Origin: Clostridia bacterium
GTDB taxonomy: Bacteria; Bacillota; Clostridia; Oscillospirales; CAG-272
Assembly (NCBI GenBank): GCA_017466445.1
Contig: JAFTUC010000029.1
Span: forward strand, 62,001 to 126,000
DNA length: 64,000 bases
Reading direction: 5' to 3'
Of the stretch, positions 10,097 to 17,892 are shown one piece after another (the first letter of the stretch is position 1; each line of letters begins with the position of its first letter). The notes below the pieces were generated by a model. The model saw only the letters and a list, made by a program, of their open reading frames with translations. It had not been told where the DNA came from and ran no database searches. The position numbers and the translations under genes are program-made.

Positions 10097-10241
10097 AGAG
10101 TCTGAACTCAAATTTGCGCCGTTTATTCACCGTTTTCGCTTGTTTTTCCCGGCGCAAATCATCAAATGCTTCGCATTTGAGGGAGTTAGCTCATGAAGTT
10201 CTGTAAATAACAAATAGCACGGCTTTACCGTGCTATTTGTT
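10097..10241. repeat. 145-bp tandem repeat, copy 2 (adjacent to tmRNA)
   Basis: This second copy of the module directly abuts the 3' end of the tmRNA gene. Its hairpin nearest tmRNA serves as the tmRNA terminator, so copy 1 may be a duplicated terminator plus downstream sequence. The two copies are separated by six bases. No CRISPR features are present. Confidence 0.9.
10203..10241 (-). terminator. Rho-independent terminator of tmRNA
   Basis: Fourteen-base perfect arms (AACAAATAGCACGG with CCGTGCTATTTGTT, loop of five) begin six bases beyond the tmRNA 3' end. They are followed on the minus strand by ATTTACAG, a short T-rich tail. Confidence 0.8.
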
Positions 10242-10246
10242 ATTTA

Positions 10247-10604
10247 TGGACCCGGGGAGAGTCGAACTCCCGTCCGAAAACCTCTTGATATGACCTTCTA
10301 CGAGTGTAGTTTGTCTGTGATCTCCCGATGATGTGCGGACAAACAAAACACATAATCGGCAGCCGTCTTATGCGTGAGAGCTGCGACGACGAGCTCACCC
10401 TTCACGTTCATCACTGCATGACGTTCAGTTTCGGGCCGTGATCCTCCCGAAAGGAACGGGCTGCCTTTGGCAGCGGCACCGCTTACGCGGCCTGAGCTAC
10501 TCTATTGTTAGCGTTTAATTTTAAATGTTGGGCAGATTTAAGAGTTTACCCCGCTCTACTCGCTTATCATACCTCAAAATCCCCGTCGAAACCTTTACGG
10601 GCCC
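10247..10604 (-). ncRNA. ssrA: Transfer-messenger RNA (tmRNA, SsrA)
   Basis: The 5' end GGGCCCG pairs with the 3' end CGGGTCC to make a 7-bp acceptor stem with an A discriminator. The 5' part continues GTAAAGGTTTCGACGGGG, the conserved tmRNA start, and the 3' part has the T-arm GGGAGTTCGACTCTCCC. A tag reading frame lies in the middle (10512-10483). The CCA end appears not to be separately encoded. tmRNA with SmpB frees stalled ribosomes and tags the nascent peptide for proteolysis. The gene follows smpB by 12 bases on the same strand, suggesting shared transcription. Confidence 0.95.
10483..10512 (-). other. tmRNA proteolysis-tag reading frame
   Basis: Within tmRNA, a GCT resume codon opens a short frame encoding A-N-N-R-V-A-Q-A-A and ending at TAA. 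The Ala-Ala end fits recognition by ClpXP-type proteases. The start is inferred from the usual alanine resume codon and tag length. Confidence 0.7.
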
Positions 10605-10616
10605 TTGAAAGCATCT

Positions 10617-11078
10617 TTAATATTTTTCCCTTGTTGCGCGATCGACGTCCCGCGCCATCTGCTTTTTCGCCTCGGTCTCGCGCTTATCGTAAAGCTTTTT
10701 ACCGCGGCAAACCCCGAGAGAGAGCTTTAAATTCTTACCCGAAAAATAGAGTGAAAGCGGAATCAGCGAGACGCCCTGACGTCCGACAAGTCCAAAAAGC
10801 TTCATTATTTCACGCTTGTGCATAAGGAGCTTCCGCTCTCGCAAAGGATCTCTGTTGAAGATATTTCCCTTCTCGTAAGGGCTTACGTGCATTCCGCGAA
10901 CAAATATTTCTCCGTCCTTTATAAAGCAGTAGGAATCCTTGAGATTCACCGCTCCCTGTCTTATCGACTTGACCTCGGTACCGAAAAGAGCGATTCCCGC
11001 CTCGTACGTTTCGTCCACAAAATAGTCGTGGTAGGCTTTTCTGTTGGCGGCAACCGTTTTAGTTCCTTTTTTATCCAT
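10617..11078 (-). CDS. smpB: SsrA-binding protein SmpB
   Basis: The 153-residue protein has the typical length. It contains [20 protein letters not shown], the [18 protein letters not shown] motif of the oligonucleotide-binding barrel, and the Lys/Arg-rich C-terminal tail ending in DRATREKY, which enters the mRNA channel of the ribosome. SmpB binds tmRNA and delivers it to stalled ribosomes. The tmRNA gene lies directly downstream. A strong sigma-A promoter and AAGGAGGACC precede it. Confidence 0.97.
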   Translation of the reverse strand: MDKKGTKTVAANRKAYHDYFVDETYEAGIALFGTEVKSIRQGAVNLKDSYCFIKDGEIFVRGMHVSPYEKGNIFNRDPLRERKLLMHKREIMKLFGLVGRQGVSLIPLSLYFSGKNLKLSLGVCRGKKLYDKRETEAKKQMARDVDRATREKY

Positions 11079-11113
11079 ATCGGCGGTCCTCCTTTCTTTT
11101 TCGGTGCTGTTTG

Positions 11114-11142
11114 ATTATAGCACAGTTTTCTGTCTTATTCAA
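11114..11142 (-). promoter_or_regulatory. Promoter of smpB (and probably ssrA)
   Basis: On the minus strand TTGAAT (11142-11137), a 17-base spacer and a perfect TATAAT (11119-11114) lie just upstream of the smpB ribosome binding site. Confidence 0.85.
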
Positions 11143-11163
11143 GTGTTTTTTGTTGGAAGATAC

Positions 11164-11223
11164 GTTTTCCGAGAGAAACTTTTTGTTTTCCGAGAGAAAC
11201 TTTTTGAAAAAAGTTTCTCTCGG
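11164..11223. repeat. 21-bp direct repeat merging into a 16-bp perfect hairpin
   Basis: A 21-base unit (GTTTTCCGAGAGAAACTTTTT) occurs twice in tandem (11164-11184 and 11185-11205). The second copy pairs with the following AAAAAGTTTCTCTCGG (11208-11223) to form a 16-bp stem. It lies between divergent smpB regulation and the end of the toroid-protein gene. It may act as a terminator for the latter, though no proper T-run follows. Confidence 0.8.
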
Positions 11224-11248
11224 GCTCTCTTCAAAAACTTTTCATCAA

Positions 11249-12163
11249 CTATATTTTTCCGAACCCTTTAAGATAGAGCAAGTTAAGTACTATATTGCAA
11301 CCTTTCCACCAATTTTTACTGACAGCCCACTCGTCGGGGAAAGCTTTCCATCTCCAAGGAATATCCCAAGAGCCGTCAGAAAGTTGCGTGTTAACTATAA
11401 ACTCACACTCATACTCAGAAATATCTTTGTTATCCGCATAATACTCGCTGTTTCTTGAATTTAAAAATTGCGACGGCTTACACATATAAGCACTCCATTT
11501 TGTTTTATCCGTAACGATTAGCTTATTTACAGATTCATGTAATTTTTGTTTCAATTCCTTATACGGTACGAGATCGGTTGCGCCGGCTTTTTCTATATAT
11601 TCCTTCATCCTTATGTAGCATGTACAGGTATGCATATCCATAATATCATTCGGAGAAAGTGCCTCAACAGCCTCATTGACAACCCTAATACCAAGATTAA
11701 ACAAATCACTACCGCGATCAGCGTAACGGACGATAAAACCTGCGATTTGTGATGTGCCATTATAGTCGGTATGACAACTACTTACGCTATCGGTATGCCA
11801 CCACGGAGCATGAGGATAGTCGTTGTTACTCAGTACGGTAATTGCCCAAGTTTTGCCGTTGAAGTGTTCGCCACTTCCGTACCATTTCAATAATCCTTTT
11901 ATTACGGGATGATTTGCATCTTCAAAATCTATTTCTCGGATTATATCACTTGCTGTATTCGAGTGCAGAGGGATAGAATTTGGATTCCAACAGTCAGCCT
12001 CAACAGCATGTCCAAATCCACCATCCTCGTTCTGATAATATGACAAAGCATTTATAACGGCTTCTTTACTGCCATTTTCAAAATGATATTGGAAACGAGC
12101 CAAATCAAGCGGTCTTGCGTTTCGATACATAAATCCTCTTGCTTTTTGAAAAGTGTGATTCAT
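11249..12163 (-). CDS. Prenyltransferase/terpenoid-cyclase-like alpha-alpha toroid protein
   Basis: The 304-residue protein lacks a signal peptide and transmembrane helices. Repeats typical of terpenoid cyclase and protein prenyltransferase toroids are seen: ALSYYQNEDGGFGHAVEAD near residue 45 and VNTQLSDGSWDIPWRW near residue 265. The DxDD motif of class II cyclases is not evident and no enzyme partner lies nearby, so real cyclase activity is doubtful. Related single-domain proteins are widespread, uncharacterised cytosolic proteins in Clostridia and Bacilli. It sits alone between smpB and rsmI. Confidence 0.65.
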   Translation of the reverse strand: MNHTFQKARGFMYRNARPLDLARFQYHFENGSKEAVINALSYYQNEDGGFGHAVEADCWNPNSIPLHSNTASDIIREIDFEDANHPVIKGLLKWYGSGEHFNGKTWAITVLSNNDYPHAPWWHTDSVSSCHTDYNGTSQIAGFIVRYADRGSDLFNLGIRVVNEAVEALSPNDIMDMHTCTCYIRMKEYIEKAGATDLVPYKELKQKLHESVNKLIVTDKTKWSAYMCKPSQFLNSRNSEYYADNKDISEYECEFIVNTQLSDGSWDIPWRWKAFPDEWAVSKNWWKGCNIVLNLLYLKGFGKI

Positions 12164-12215
12164 ATAAATGTTCCTTACGAGTATTTCCCCTTTTGATTAA
12201 AGTTTTTGGGGAGGT

Positions 12216-12247
12216 TTGGAACCCCTTTTTTCAAAAAGGGGTTCCAA
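12216..12247. terminator. Perfect hairpin between toroid-protein gene and rsmI
   Basis: TTGGAACCCCTTTTT and AAAAAGGGGTTCCAA pair over 15 bases with a two-base loop. On the minus strand this follows the rsmI stop codon closely, so it probably terminates the rsmI transcript, though no distinct T-run follows. Confidence 0.6.
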
Positions 12248-12260
12248 TGGTAGCCCTGAG

Positions 12261-13121
12261 CTAATTTAACAGTTCCTTATAAATCGTGCTCTTGCCGACG
12301 CCTCGTGCGCGGGCAGTTTCCTTGATCGCGTCCATTTTCTCCATACCGAGCGACATATAGTGCTCGACCTGATCAGATACCGTCATGTCCTTCCAGAAGC
12401 ACTCGCCGTCGTCCGACGCGCCCTCCATAACTATAACGTATTCCCCACGCGGAGAATTTTCCTTATAATATTCGATGGCTTCAGAAATCTTTGTACGTCT
12501 GACCTCCTCGTTGAGCTTGGTTATCTCGCGGCAGAGAGATATATTTCTGTCACCGAGATTTTCGAGGAATGCCTTTAAGGTATCGGAAAGTCTATGAGGA
12601 GCTTCATAGAATATTATGGTTCTTTTTTCATTTTTAAGAGCGCCAAGTTGTGCCTTGACCTCACTTTTCGTTCCCGAAACGAAGCCTTCGAAGACAAATC
12701 TTCTTGTATCGAGACCCGAGAGAGTAAGTGCGGTTATTGCGGCACATGCACCCGGTATCGAGGTGACAGGAACTCCGTTCTCCGCACACAGGCGAACGAG
12801 ATCCTCGCCCGGATCGCTTATAGCGGGCGTTCCCGCATCCGTAACGAGAGCGCAGGACTCTCCATCCTGTAGCCTTTTCACGATCTGCGGTCCGCGTTCC
12901 CTTTTATTATGCTCAAAATAGCTGACCATCGGCTTCGATATTCCGAAGCAGGTGAGTAATTTCATAGAATTACGGGTATCCTCGGCGGCTACGAAATCGA
13001 CGCCCTCAAGAACCTTAAGAGCACGGTATGATATATCGGCAAGATTTCCTATCGGGGTGGCAACGAGGTACAAGGTTCCCTTTTCTATCTTGTTTTTTTC
13101 TTCAAATTTAAGATCTTTCAT
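12261..13121 (-). CDS. rsmI: 16S rRNA (cytidine-1402-2'-O)-methyltransferase RsmI
   Basis: A SAM-dependent tetrapyrrole-methylase-fold enzyme of 286 residues modifying C1402 in the ribosomal decoding centre. It opens with GTLYLVATPIGNLADIS and contains VAAEDTRN, the glycine-rich VTDAGTPAISDPG loop and SIPGACAAITALTLSG. I start it at the ATG preceded by GTGAGG, 21 codons inside a longer frame, giving a 14-base overlap with trmN6. This neighbour pair is typical for Bacillota. The C-terminal part (VGKSTIYKELL) looks like the short helical extension seen in the family. Confidence 0.95.
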   Translation of the reverse strand: MKDLKFEEKNKIEKGTLYLVATPIGNLADISYRALKVLEGVDFVAAEDTRNSMKLLTCFGISKPMVSYFEHNKRERGPQIVKRLQDGESCALVTDAGTPAISDPGEDLVRLCAENGVPVTSIPGACAAITALTLSGLDTRRFVFEGFVSGTKSEVKAQLGALKNEKRTIIFYEAPHRLSDTLKAFLENLGDRNISLCREITKLNEEVRRTKISEAIEYYKENSPRGEYVIVMEGASDDGECFWKDMTVSDQVEHYMSLGMEKMDAIKETARARGVGKSTIYKELLN

Positions 13122-13869
13122 ATTCCTCACCAAACTCTCCGTTTTCGTAGATAAAGTTGAGATCTTCGGTATATTCAGGCGCATTTCCCGACGCTTCGGA
13201 ATGCATCACGAGTGTTTTGGTCACAAAAAGTCCGCTTGCTCCGCCTCGCTTTCCTTCAACGAGCACAAGGCTCGGTCTGCTACAGGCACTTGGGCAGACG
13301 AGTGTCATTCTCTTCGGCTCGATCCGTGCGCCTTTCATAGCGTCGAAAAGGTCGGCAAGCCTATCCGGTCGCCACACGACGTAAAAGCTTCCCGAAAATT
13401 TAAGCATTCTCGACGCCGCATTGCAAAAATCGTATATATCTCCGCAGACCTCATGTCTCGCTATATATTTGATCTCGCTTTCGTTACGAAGTCCGCTTTC
13501 CTTTTTCATATAAGGCGGATTTGAGAATACCACGTCGAATTTTCCCGCAAAAGAGCTATCTATATCCTGAACAGAAAGGCAGTAGGAGCTTATCCTATCC
13601 GACAGCTTATTTACCTGCGCGTTTCTTTCGACGAGCTCGGCAAAATCCTTCTGTATCTCGAAGGTACTTATCTCCTTGAATTTTCCCTTTGCGGCGCAAA
13701 GAAGGGATATTATTCCCGTTCCTGCCCCGAGATCGGCGGCAAGCGCCCTCGGCCGTTTTTTCATATAGGCGTAAAGAAGGTATGCATCCGTACCGAAGGT
13801 CAGACCGTCTGTCTTTTGTATAAGAGTTATATTCTCGTTGACAAAATCGATTCTCTCACCGTCTGCCAT
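13108..13869 (-). CDS. trmN6: tRNA1(Val) adenine-37 N6-methyltransferase-like protein
   Basis: The 253-residue Rossmann-fold methyltransferase has the SAM loop ADLGAGTGIISLLCA and the N6-adenine motif SNPPYMKK. The lead-in TDGLTFGTDAYLLYAY is characteristic of the YfiC/YabB family placed beside rsmI in Bacillota. The position and motif support base N6-methylation of tRNA. The exact target is inferred from the family. A CTCC-complementary GGAGCG site precedes the ATG. Confidence 0.88.
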   Translation of the reverse strand: MADGERIDFVNENITLIQKTDGLTFGTDAYLLYAYMKKRPRALAADLGAGTGIISLLCAAKGKFKEISTFEIQKDFAELVERNAQVNKLSDRISSYCLSVQDIDSSFAGKFDVVFSNPPYMKKESGLRNESEIKYIARHEVCGDIYDFCNAASRMLKFSGSFYVVWRPDRLADLFDAMKGARIEPKRMTLVCPSACSRPSLVLVEGKRGGASGLFVTKTLVMHSEASGNAPEYTEDLNFIYENGEFGEEYERS

Positions 13870-13898
13870 AGTAAAACGCTCCTTTCTTTATAAAACTC

Positions 13899-13924
13899 AA
13901 GGGCAGAACTTTCGCTCTGCCCTT
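13899..13924 (-). terminator. Hairpin between ferredoxin and trmN6 genes
   Basis: AGGGCAGA pairs with TCTGCCCT around a short loop, followed on the minus strand by TTGAGTTTTATA. It would partly terminate the ferredoxin transcript or separate it from trmN6. Confidence 0.55.
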
Positions 13925-13952
13925 ACAAGTTTGGTTCCGATTTATGTACTGA

Positions 13953-14126
13953 TTACTCAGCCTTGGGAGCCTCTACGGGGCAAGCACTTGCGCATGCGCC
14001 GCAATCGAGGCACTCGCCTTCATCGATTACGTACTTTCCGTCTTTTTCGGAAATAGCACCAACAGGGCACTCTTCGGAACATGCACCGCATCCGATGCAT
14101 TCATCAGCGTTAATCTTGTAAGCCAT
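13953..14126 (-). CDS. Small 2[4Fe-4S] ferredoxin
   Basis: The 57-residue protein carries two classical cluster motifs: CIGCGACSEECP and CLDCGACASACP. It is a clostridial-type low-potential electron carrier for oxidoreductases such as pyruvate:ferredoxin oxidoreductase or hydrogenase. The start is the ATG after CGGAGGTG, inside a longer frame. It has its own promoter and lies between ricT and trmN6, splitting the otherwise typical gene group. Confidence 0.96.
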   Translation of the reverse strand: MAYKINADECIGCGACSEECPVGAISEKDGKYVIDEGECLDCGACASACPVEAPKAE

Positions 14127-14160
14127 TACAAACACCTCCGATAAAATTTTATCAACTGTA

Positions 14161-14189
14161 ATTATAACACACCAATTACAAAAAATCAA
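14161..14189 (-). promoter_or_regulatory. Promoter of the ferredoxin gene
   Basis: On the minus strand TTGATT (14189-14184), a 17-base spacer and a perfect TATAAT (14166-14161) precede the ferredoxin gene by about 35 bases. Confidence 0.8.
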
Positions 14190-14228
14190 TGTATATTTCA
14201 AATTTTTTTCAACTTTTACGAGTTTTTA

Positions 14229-15623
14229 TCACTCGGATTTATTATTTTGTCCTTTTTGGGCATCCGCGTGAGGCTTCGGACGTCTGTGGTGCGGTCTGCT
14301 ATGGCGATTTTTATGGTTCTGTCTATTTCCATCGCCATCCTGCGCTGACTCGTTTTTCGCAATCTGAGGGGTCTGCGCATCCTGCTCGGAGGATTGATCT
14401 GCGTTTTTACGGTCATGAAGCGCCGCCTGTCTTTGTGCGTGTCGCTGAGCGTTCTTCTGTGCTCTTTCCTTATTCTTATCATTTTTATCAGCGGTCGCTC
14501 TTGCGAGAGCCGCCTCCTTCGCCTCAGCCACTCTCGCGGCGGCAGCCGCCTTTGCCTCAGCACGCTCCGCTTCCTTTTTCTCACGAAGCGCCTTCTTTTC
14601 AAGAGCATCCTTGTATTCGTCCTCTGTCTCGGGACGCAGGAGCTCTCTGTCGTATATCTTCTGCTCGGTCGGAGTCTCGTCAAGAGCGACCTTGACAAGA
14701 CCGAGAAGCGGTCTCGCCTCCGTGACCTTACCCGGTCCGTCGGGGGTTATTACCCTGCTATCGACCTTAGGTGTTCTTCTGGACTCCTCCTGATAGGTAT
14801 CGTACTCATATCTGAGGCAACACATAAGCCGTCCGCATGCACCCGATATCTTTGCCGAATTGAGAGCAAGATTCTGTTCCTTTGCCATCTTTATCGACAC
14901 CTGAACGAAATCGGGCAGGAAGCTATGGCAGCAGAATTCTCTTCCGCACACTCCGAGGCCTCCCATCATCTTCGCCTCGTCACGTATTCCGATCTGACGA
15001 AGCTCTATCCTCGTTTTGAAGACCGATGCGAGATCCTTTACAAGATCTCTGAAATCGACTCTGTCGTCCGAGGTGAAATAAAAGAGAAGCTTGGTATTAT
15101 CAAATGTATATTCAACGTCGATAAGCTTCATATCGAGCGCGTGAGCAACGATCTTTTTCTGGCAGATCTCAAAAGCCTCGTTTTCCTTCTTCTTATTTTC
15201 CTCAAAGCGGGCGTTATCCTCCGCAGTCGCGATACGAAGAACGTTTTTAAGAGGAAGCACGAGCTCGTTCTTTGCCACGTTTTTATTGGTCATAACGACT
15301 CTGCCGTACTCTACTCCGCGTGCGGTCTCGACTATGGCGTAATCGCCGTCCTTAGCGACATTTCCGCTTGACGCAAAATAATACATCTTACCCGACCCGC
15401 GGAAGGAAACTCCTATCACCTCGGAAAAATCGGGCATATTTTCATATTCCTTATCGAAATAGATCGGCTTCTTTTCGGGAGCCTCGACCTCTTTTTCGGG
15501 AGCCTCCTCGACTTTTACGGTTTGAAGCTCAGGCTCCGTCACCGTATTCTTTTCCTTTTCGATCACCTTATCAAATCTTTCGAGCTTGCCGAAGGATCTT
15601 CTATGATTTTTATATCCGCTCAT
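14229..15623 (-). CDS. ricT: PSP1-family protein RicT (YaaT), long form
   Basis: The 464-residue protein has a central PSP1/RicT core (about residues 65-290) with the Cys cluster GVCGREFCCHSFLPDF and CGRLMCCLRYEYD, which in the Bacillus Ric complex helps hold iron-sulfur clusters. RicT with RicA and RicF influences RNase Y maturation of mRNAs and sporulation or competence. Here the protein is much longer than the roughly 275-residue Bacillus form. It has a 60-residue acidic N-terminal extension and a C-terminal tail of about 150 residues that is first Ala/Glu/Lys-rich coiled coil, then His/Gln/Asn/Lys-rich. It follows holB by about 50 bases in a shared transcript. Confidence 0.9.
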   Translation of the reverse strand: MSGYKNHRRSFGKLERFDKVIEKEKNTVTEPELQTVKVEEAPEKEVEAPEKKPIYFDKEYENMPDFSEVIGVSFRGSGKMYYFASSGNVAKDGDYAIVETARGVEYGRVVMTNKNVAKNELVLPLKNVLRIATAEDNARFEENKKKENEAFEICQKKIVAHALDMKLIDVEYTFDNTKLLFYFTSDDRVDFRDLVKDLASVFKTRIELRQIGIRDEAKMMGGLGVCGREFCCHSFLPDFVQVSIKMAKEQNLALNSAKISGACGRLMCCLRYEYDTYQEESRRTPKVDSRVITPDGPGKVTEARPLLGLVKVALDETPTEQKIYDRELLRPETEDEYKDALEKKALREKKEAERAEAKAAAAARVAEAKEAALARATADKNDKNKERAQKNAQRHAQRQAALHDRKNADQSSEQDAQTPQIAKNESAQDGDGNRQNHKNRHSRPHHRRPKPHADAQKGQNNKSE

Positions 15624-15674
15624 TGTATAAAATTACCATCCTAAAACATAACTATTTACGGCATTTGTTTACTG

Positions 15675-16691
15675 TTAAAACGCGCCCGCAAGTGCCGTGC
15701 ATGCGTGCACCTTGATATTTCCGAGCGCAAGATTCATACGAAGCATTGAAACTATCTCCGAGGCGGTCAGCTCACACCTGAGAAGAGCCTCGATCCCGAC
15801 CTTTTTCGAGAGCTCGGAGAGCTTACTGTCATCGCCGAACAGAGTCTGACATTCTCCTCTGCTTCGAAGAGCGCACATATCTCTCAGAGCGACTCTGAGA
15901 AGCGAAAAAAACTCTATCGCCTCTTCCCTTGTTTTCATCGGAAACGGGAAAACGTAAAGCTCGGAACGGTCACCCGAGCAAAGGATATCGAGAAGTGAGA
16001 CTACCTGCTGTGCGAGCGATGCCGATCTGTCACCGTCTCCGATCATTCTAAGAGCCTCACCGATGCTTCCGCCCGATCTTGCGATCATACGGGCGAGCTC
16101 ATCAGGCGCGCTTCTTGCCATTTCAGCGGCACGTACGCTCTTTTCCACAAGATACTTACGAAGCTCGTCCGACGTAAAGACCTGCATTCTTACGATCGGC
16201 GCTCTTGAGCGTACTGTCGCGAGAAGCGAGGACGCATTCTCGACAAGCAGCATAAAATAAACGTTTTTCGGCGGTTCCTCAAGAAGCTTCAGCATAGCAT
16301 TCTGTGCCTGCACGGTCATCGTGTCAGCATATCTTACTATATAAGCCTTTATGTCCGAATCGTTCGGAATTATGAATGCAGTCTCTCTTATTTCCCTTAT
16401 CGAATCTACGCCGAGGGTCTTTCGTCCGTCACGCGGAGCTATTTCGTAAACGTCTGCGGATATACCGCGAAGAATCTTATCCGCGGCAGACATAGTTCCC
16501 GAAAGAGTTGCCGCTATAGCGCGAGCCAGAGTCAGCTTTCCGCTCTTCGGCGGTCCCTCTATTATAAGAGCGTGAACGAAGCGTCCGCCCGCGATATCCT
16601 CCGAAACGATAGATTTCAGAGCATCGTTGCCGTAAAGAGCGCCGTTTATAATATTGCCGAGATCGCTTTCACCGAGTGGCACGCGTTTCAC
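15675..16691 (-). CDS. holB: DNA polymerase III delta-prime subunit (clamp loader)
   Basis: The 338-residue AAA+ protein has a modified P-loop GPPKSGKLTLA, the sensor segment QNAMLKLLEEPPKNVYFMLL and the following TVRSRAP. The usual zinc-binding cysteines are not obvious. Delta-prime is a structural part of the clamp loader that puts the beta clamp on DNA. It is first in a minus-strand operon with ricT and has its own strong promoter, matching the conserved holB-ricT neighbourhood. Confidence 0.92.
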   Translation of the reverse strand: MKRVPLGESDLGNIINGALYGNDALKSIVSEDIAGGRFVHALIIEGPPKSGKLTLARAIAATLSGTMSAADKILRGISADVYEIAPRDGRKTLGVDSIREIRETAFIIPNDSDIKAYIVRYADTMTVQAQNAMLKLLEEPPKNVYFMLLVENASSLLATVRSRAPIVRMQVFTSDELRKYLVEKSVRAAEMARSAPDELARMIARSGGSIGEALRMIGDGDRSASLAQQVVSLLDILCSGDRSELYVFPFPMKTREEAIEFFSLLRVALRDMCALRSRGECQTLFGDDSKLSELSKKVGIEALLRCELTASEIVSMLRMNLALGNIKVHACTALAGAF

Positions 16692-16751
16692 TTCCTTATT
16701 ATCGGGATTTTATGAGACATCCTTAATCGGACATCTTACCATACACCGTAT

Positions 16752-16780
16752 ATTATAACAGATACAAGCGATTTTGTCAA
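16752..16780 (-). promoter_or_regulatory. Promoter of holB-ricT
   Basis: On the minus strand a consensus TTGACA (16780-16775), a 17-base spacer and TATAAT (16757-16752) are found about 60 bases upstream of holB. The remaining A/T-rich bases up to 16917 show nothing else. Confidence 0.9.
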
Positions 16781-16917
16781 CAAAAAGCGCAGTATTACCA
16801 TAAATTTAATATTATTTATATTTTATTTTCAAAGCGCGTCAGATCTCGAAAAAGGCGCGATCCTCAAACGTATTTTTAATTTATATAATTTTTACAAATA
16901 CTTTTTGGTAATTAGTG

Positions 16918-16946
16918 TTGCAAATGCCCGTTTTTTGTGTTATTAT
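16918..16946 (+). promoter_or_regulatory. Promoter of the anchored protein gene at 16978
   Basis: TTGCAA (16918-16923), a 17-base spacer and TATTAT (16941-16946) precede the GGAGGTGAGG ribosome binding site and the TTG start. Confidence 0.7.
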
Positions 16947-16977
16947 ACATTATAGAGTTTTTTACGGAGGTGAGGAT

Positions 16978-17838
16978 TTGAAAAAAGCAGCACTCGCGTT
17001 AAAGATAGCTTTATCTGTCGTGCTCGTCACTGTTATGCTCATAATGATTTCGGCGGACGTTCTGTTTTTTACTCCAAGCATTCCGGGTATACCTTCCGAG
17101 GACAAGAATGACGATTCCGATATTTCAGACCCTCCTTCTGAAGAGGAAAATGACCGTCCGCATCATCCCGAGGAGGACATCCCAAACTGGTCGATAACCC
17201 CAACGGTAGTCAAAAACACGCTCGTTGGCACGGACGGCGACATTCTCTGCGAGACGAGATACACGTATCCGAGTGTCAAGGCGAACGACTCAGGTGACGT
17301 TAGCGCCTTCAGCGCGGCGCTTGATCAAATGTCGGACGAGATAAAGAATTACGTATCAAAGCGCTCCGAGACCTACAAAACGGGATCAAGCAGGGATTTT
17401 TCGGTGCCACCGCAGATCACCGGATACTACACGGTAAACCGCTTCTCTGTTGAATTTTTCAGCATCACCTTTGTTTTTTCCGAAATATCTCCTGACGGAA
17501 ACGTCGGCATCACACGCTTTAACTACAATATCGACATTCTTCTCGATTCAGCAAACGTCACTATAGACGCCATCATGAACGATCCGACAAACGTGATCCT
17601 TGATGCCATTTCAGATCTCGACGGATCCGAAGATCTCGCTCTCTTCCCGAATCACGAAAAGCTTATCGCTTCACTTTCGGGAGACGTCTGGTACGTCGGA
17701 GCCGACTCGATAGTATTCACCTTCGCACCGGGAACCATAGCACCCATTTCAAGCGGTGAGATCAAAGTCTCGATAGGCGGGAGCAAGCTTACCGATTCTC
17801 TCAGCGAATACGGAAAAATACTGCTGAACGTTTCATGA
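16978..17838 (+). CDS. Membrane-anchored extracellular protein, RsiV/DUF3298-like
   Basis: The 286-residue protein starts at TTG (16978), five bases after GGAGGTGAGG. An ATG further upstream falls before the -10 box and can be excluded. After a Lys-Lys start, one transmembrane helix (about residues 5-30) anchors it. A Pro/Asp/Glu-rich linker (about 33-70) leads to a beta-rich domain whose pattern (a DVSAFSAALDQMSDEIKNYV helix followed by paired strands) recalls DUF4163/DUF3298 domains of RsiV and related wall proteins. No sigma gene is adjacent, so a regulatory role is not supported. The function remains unknown. Confidence 0.65.
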   Translation: MKKAALALKIALSVVLVTVMLIMISADVLFFTPSIPGIPSEDKNDDSDISDPPSEEENDRPHHPEEDIPNWSITPTVVKNTLVGTDGDILCETRYTYPSVKANDSGDVSAFSAALDQMSDEIKNYVSKRSETYKTGSSRDFSVPPQITGYYTVNRFSVEFFSITFVFSEISPDGNVGITRFNYNIDILLDSANVTIDAIMNDPTNVILDAISDLDGSEDLALFPNHEKLIASLSGDVWYVGADSIVFTFAPGTIAPISSGEIKVSIGGSKLTDSLSEYGKILLNVS

Positions 17839-17855
17839 CAAAGCAAAATCAAATA

Positions 17856-17889
17856 CACCCGCAGACGCTTCATTCTGCGGGTGTTTTTT
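17856..17889 (+). terminator. Terminator between convergent genes at 17.85 kb
   Basis: CACCCGCAGA and TCTGCGGGTG form a 10-bp stem with an eight-base loop followed by six T. It serves the plus-strand gene and could also slow transcription from the opposite side. Confidence 0.9.
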
Positions 17890-17892
17890 ACT

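Noticed and set aside
9946-10241. A CRISPR array or minisatellite reading of the tandem repeat
   Set aside because: There are only two 145-bp units with a six-base spacer, the units contain terminator hairpins, and no cas genes are nearby.
10247-10604. The tmRNA region as a tRNA gene with adjacent sequence
   Set aside because: The acceptor stem and T-arm are tRNA-like but the two ends are about 350 bases apart, with a tag frame and pseudoknot-like stems, which defines tmRNA. No other tRNA gene was seen in the window.
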